Positions 5,701 through 6,372 of a DNA stretch of 6,372 nt are shown in pieces; position 1 is the first letter of the stretch, and each line of letters starts with the position of its first letter. Source of the stretch: Ardenticatenia bacterium (GTDB lineage Bacteria; Chloroflexota; Anaerolineae; Aggregatilineales; Ch27); contig JALSTC010000815.1 of NCBI GenBank assembly GCA_026983935.1, positions 1 to 6,372 on the forward strand, written 5' to 3'. The position numbers and the translations under genes are program-made. The notes beneath the pieces are model-generated. The model made no database searches, was not told the origin of the DNA, and worked only from the letters and a program-made list of their open reading frames with translations.

Positions 5701-6372
5701 ATGACGACTTTTGATACCAGTCTGCTGCCCCCGCTTGATGAGGACGAAGAGTCCCGTCCTGCTTACCGCCGGGTATGGCGTACGACCATGATCGAGACAC
5801 TTGTGCTCATCATAGGAACGCTGGTGGTTAACCTGGCAGCATCCCTGCTGAATATTCATGTTGACGTTGCTCAACGACCGCCGGTGACGGCTGCACTGGC
5901 GCTGACCCCTCTGGGACTGTGGTTTCTGTTTTCCTGGCGGGGAGAGCGCCGTGCATTGAATCCCCGCAACGATCTGGTGGCGGTGCTGGTCGTCAGTTTG
6001 CTGGTGGCCAATGCAGTGGCCGGGCCATTCATTGAGGTCTTCATTGAGCCGGGAAGGTGGTTGAATTCTTTGCCCGGCATCAGCCGCATCCTGGGATATA
6101 TGGTGACGGTGGGGCTTGCTGTCGAAACGTTGAAGTACCTCGTGCTGCGCTACATGGCCTGGCCGGGGCGTTTTCAGCAGCGAATTGACAGCATCGCCTA
6201 TGGGTTGGTGGTGAGTCTGGCATTTGCGACGGTGTTCAATTTGCGTTTTGCACTCCTGGAGGGCGGAGCGCAGCCAGGAGCGGCAGCGATTCGCATTGTC
6301 TCTACGGTGCTGGCCCATGAGGGCATTGGCCTGATCGTCAGTTACCGTCTGATGACACTCAAACAGGGGAGG
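5701..6372 (+). CDS. PrsW-like multi-pass membrane protein, N-terminal 224 residues, 3' truncated
   Basis: The frame opens with ATG at 5701, preceded by AGGGA, and stays open for 224 codons to the window edge. An acidic cytoplasmic-type N-terminus (LDEDEE at 12-17) precedes about six hydrophobic segments, at roughly 29-50, 63-79, 91-115, 127-150, 163-183 and 196-215. Three places resemble the PrsW family of intramembrane metalloproteases. VETLK (141-145) sits where E-E-x-x-K is usual. DSIAYGLVVSLAFATVFN (163-180) resembles the D-x-x-x-Y-G...F-A-x-x-E-N segment. STVLAHEGIGLI (201-212) holds His206 at the position of the family's conserved His. The first Glu of E-E and the Glu of E-N are replaced, by Val141 and Phe179, so proteolytic activity is doubtful. 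PrsW of Bacillus cleaves an anti-sigma factor; no such partner is visible here. It may simply be an uncharacterised membrane protein distantly related to PrsW. It is divergent from the importer operon. Confidence 0.5.
   Translation, partial: MTTFDTSLLPPLDEDEESRPAYRRVWRTTMIETLVLIIGTLVVNLAASLLNIHVDVAQRPPVTAALALTPLGLWFLFSWRGERRALNPRNDLVAVLVVSLLVANAVAGPFIEVFIEPGRWLNSLPGISRILGYMVTVGLAVETLKYLVLRYMAWPGRFQQRIDSIAYGLVVSLAFATVFNLRFALLEGGAQPGAAAIRIVSTVLAHEGIGLIVSYRLMTLKQGR

Noticed and set aside
5617..6318. Long minus-strand open frame of 233 codons opposite the PrsW-like gene
   Set aside because: Its product is rich in Gln, His, Arg and Ser with no recognisable domain, and it lies antisense to a frame with clear transmembrane and family-like features and a ribosome binding site. 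It is a shadow frame.

Overview
This window is a bacterial chromosome segment with two convergent gene blocks and the start of a third unit. The best guess for the source is a Chloroflexota bacterium (Anaerolineae- or Roseiflexus-like). The reasons are a mevalonate kinase next to an isopentenyl phosphate kinase, a combination known in this phylum and in archaea but rare in other bacteria, plus a lipoprotein-type family 5 solute-binding protein. This assignment is inference from gene content and protein style; no search was run.

Positions 2-2110 (+ strand) hold a tightly packed isoprenoid operon whose beginning lies upstream of the window. It contains the C-terminal 115 residues of a UbiA-family prenyltransferase resembling decaprenyl-phosphate phosphoribosyltransferase, then a complete mevalonate kinase (2 nt gap), then a complete isopentenyl phosphate kinase (7 nt gap). 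The two kinases are the first and last phosphorylation steps of the 'alternative' mevalonate route: mevalonate to mevalonate 5-phosphate, decarboxylation to isopentenyl phosphate by an enzyme not in this window, then phosphorylation to isopentenyl diphosphate. The UbiA-type enzyme would use a polyprenyl phosphate made downstream of that pool.

Positions 2097-5541 (- strand) hold a compact peptide/nickel-type ABC importer operon, read from right to left: a lipoprotein substrate-binding protein, a DppB-like permease and a DppC-like permease, with 3-4 nt gaps. No ATPase gene follows, because the last permease gene runs straight into the isopentenyl phosphate kinase gene and overlaps it tail-to-tail by 14 nt. 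The ATPases must be encoded elsewhere.

Positions 5542-5700 are the only real intergenic region. It separates the importer operon from a divergent membrane protein gene starting at 5701 and running off the right edge. The visible 224 residues look like a PrsW-type multi-pass membrane protein in which two of the glutamates usual in that family are replaced. No RNA genes, CRISPR arrays, insertion sequences or large repeats were seen. I found no clearly new multi-gene system. The most notable points are the alternative mevalonate pathway arrangement and the divergent PrsW-like protein.
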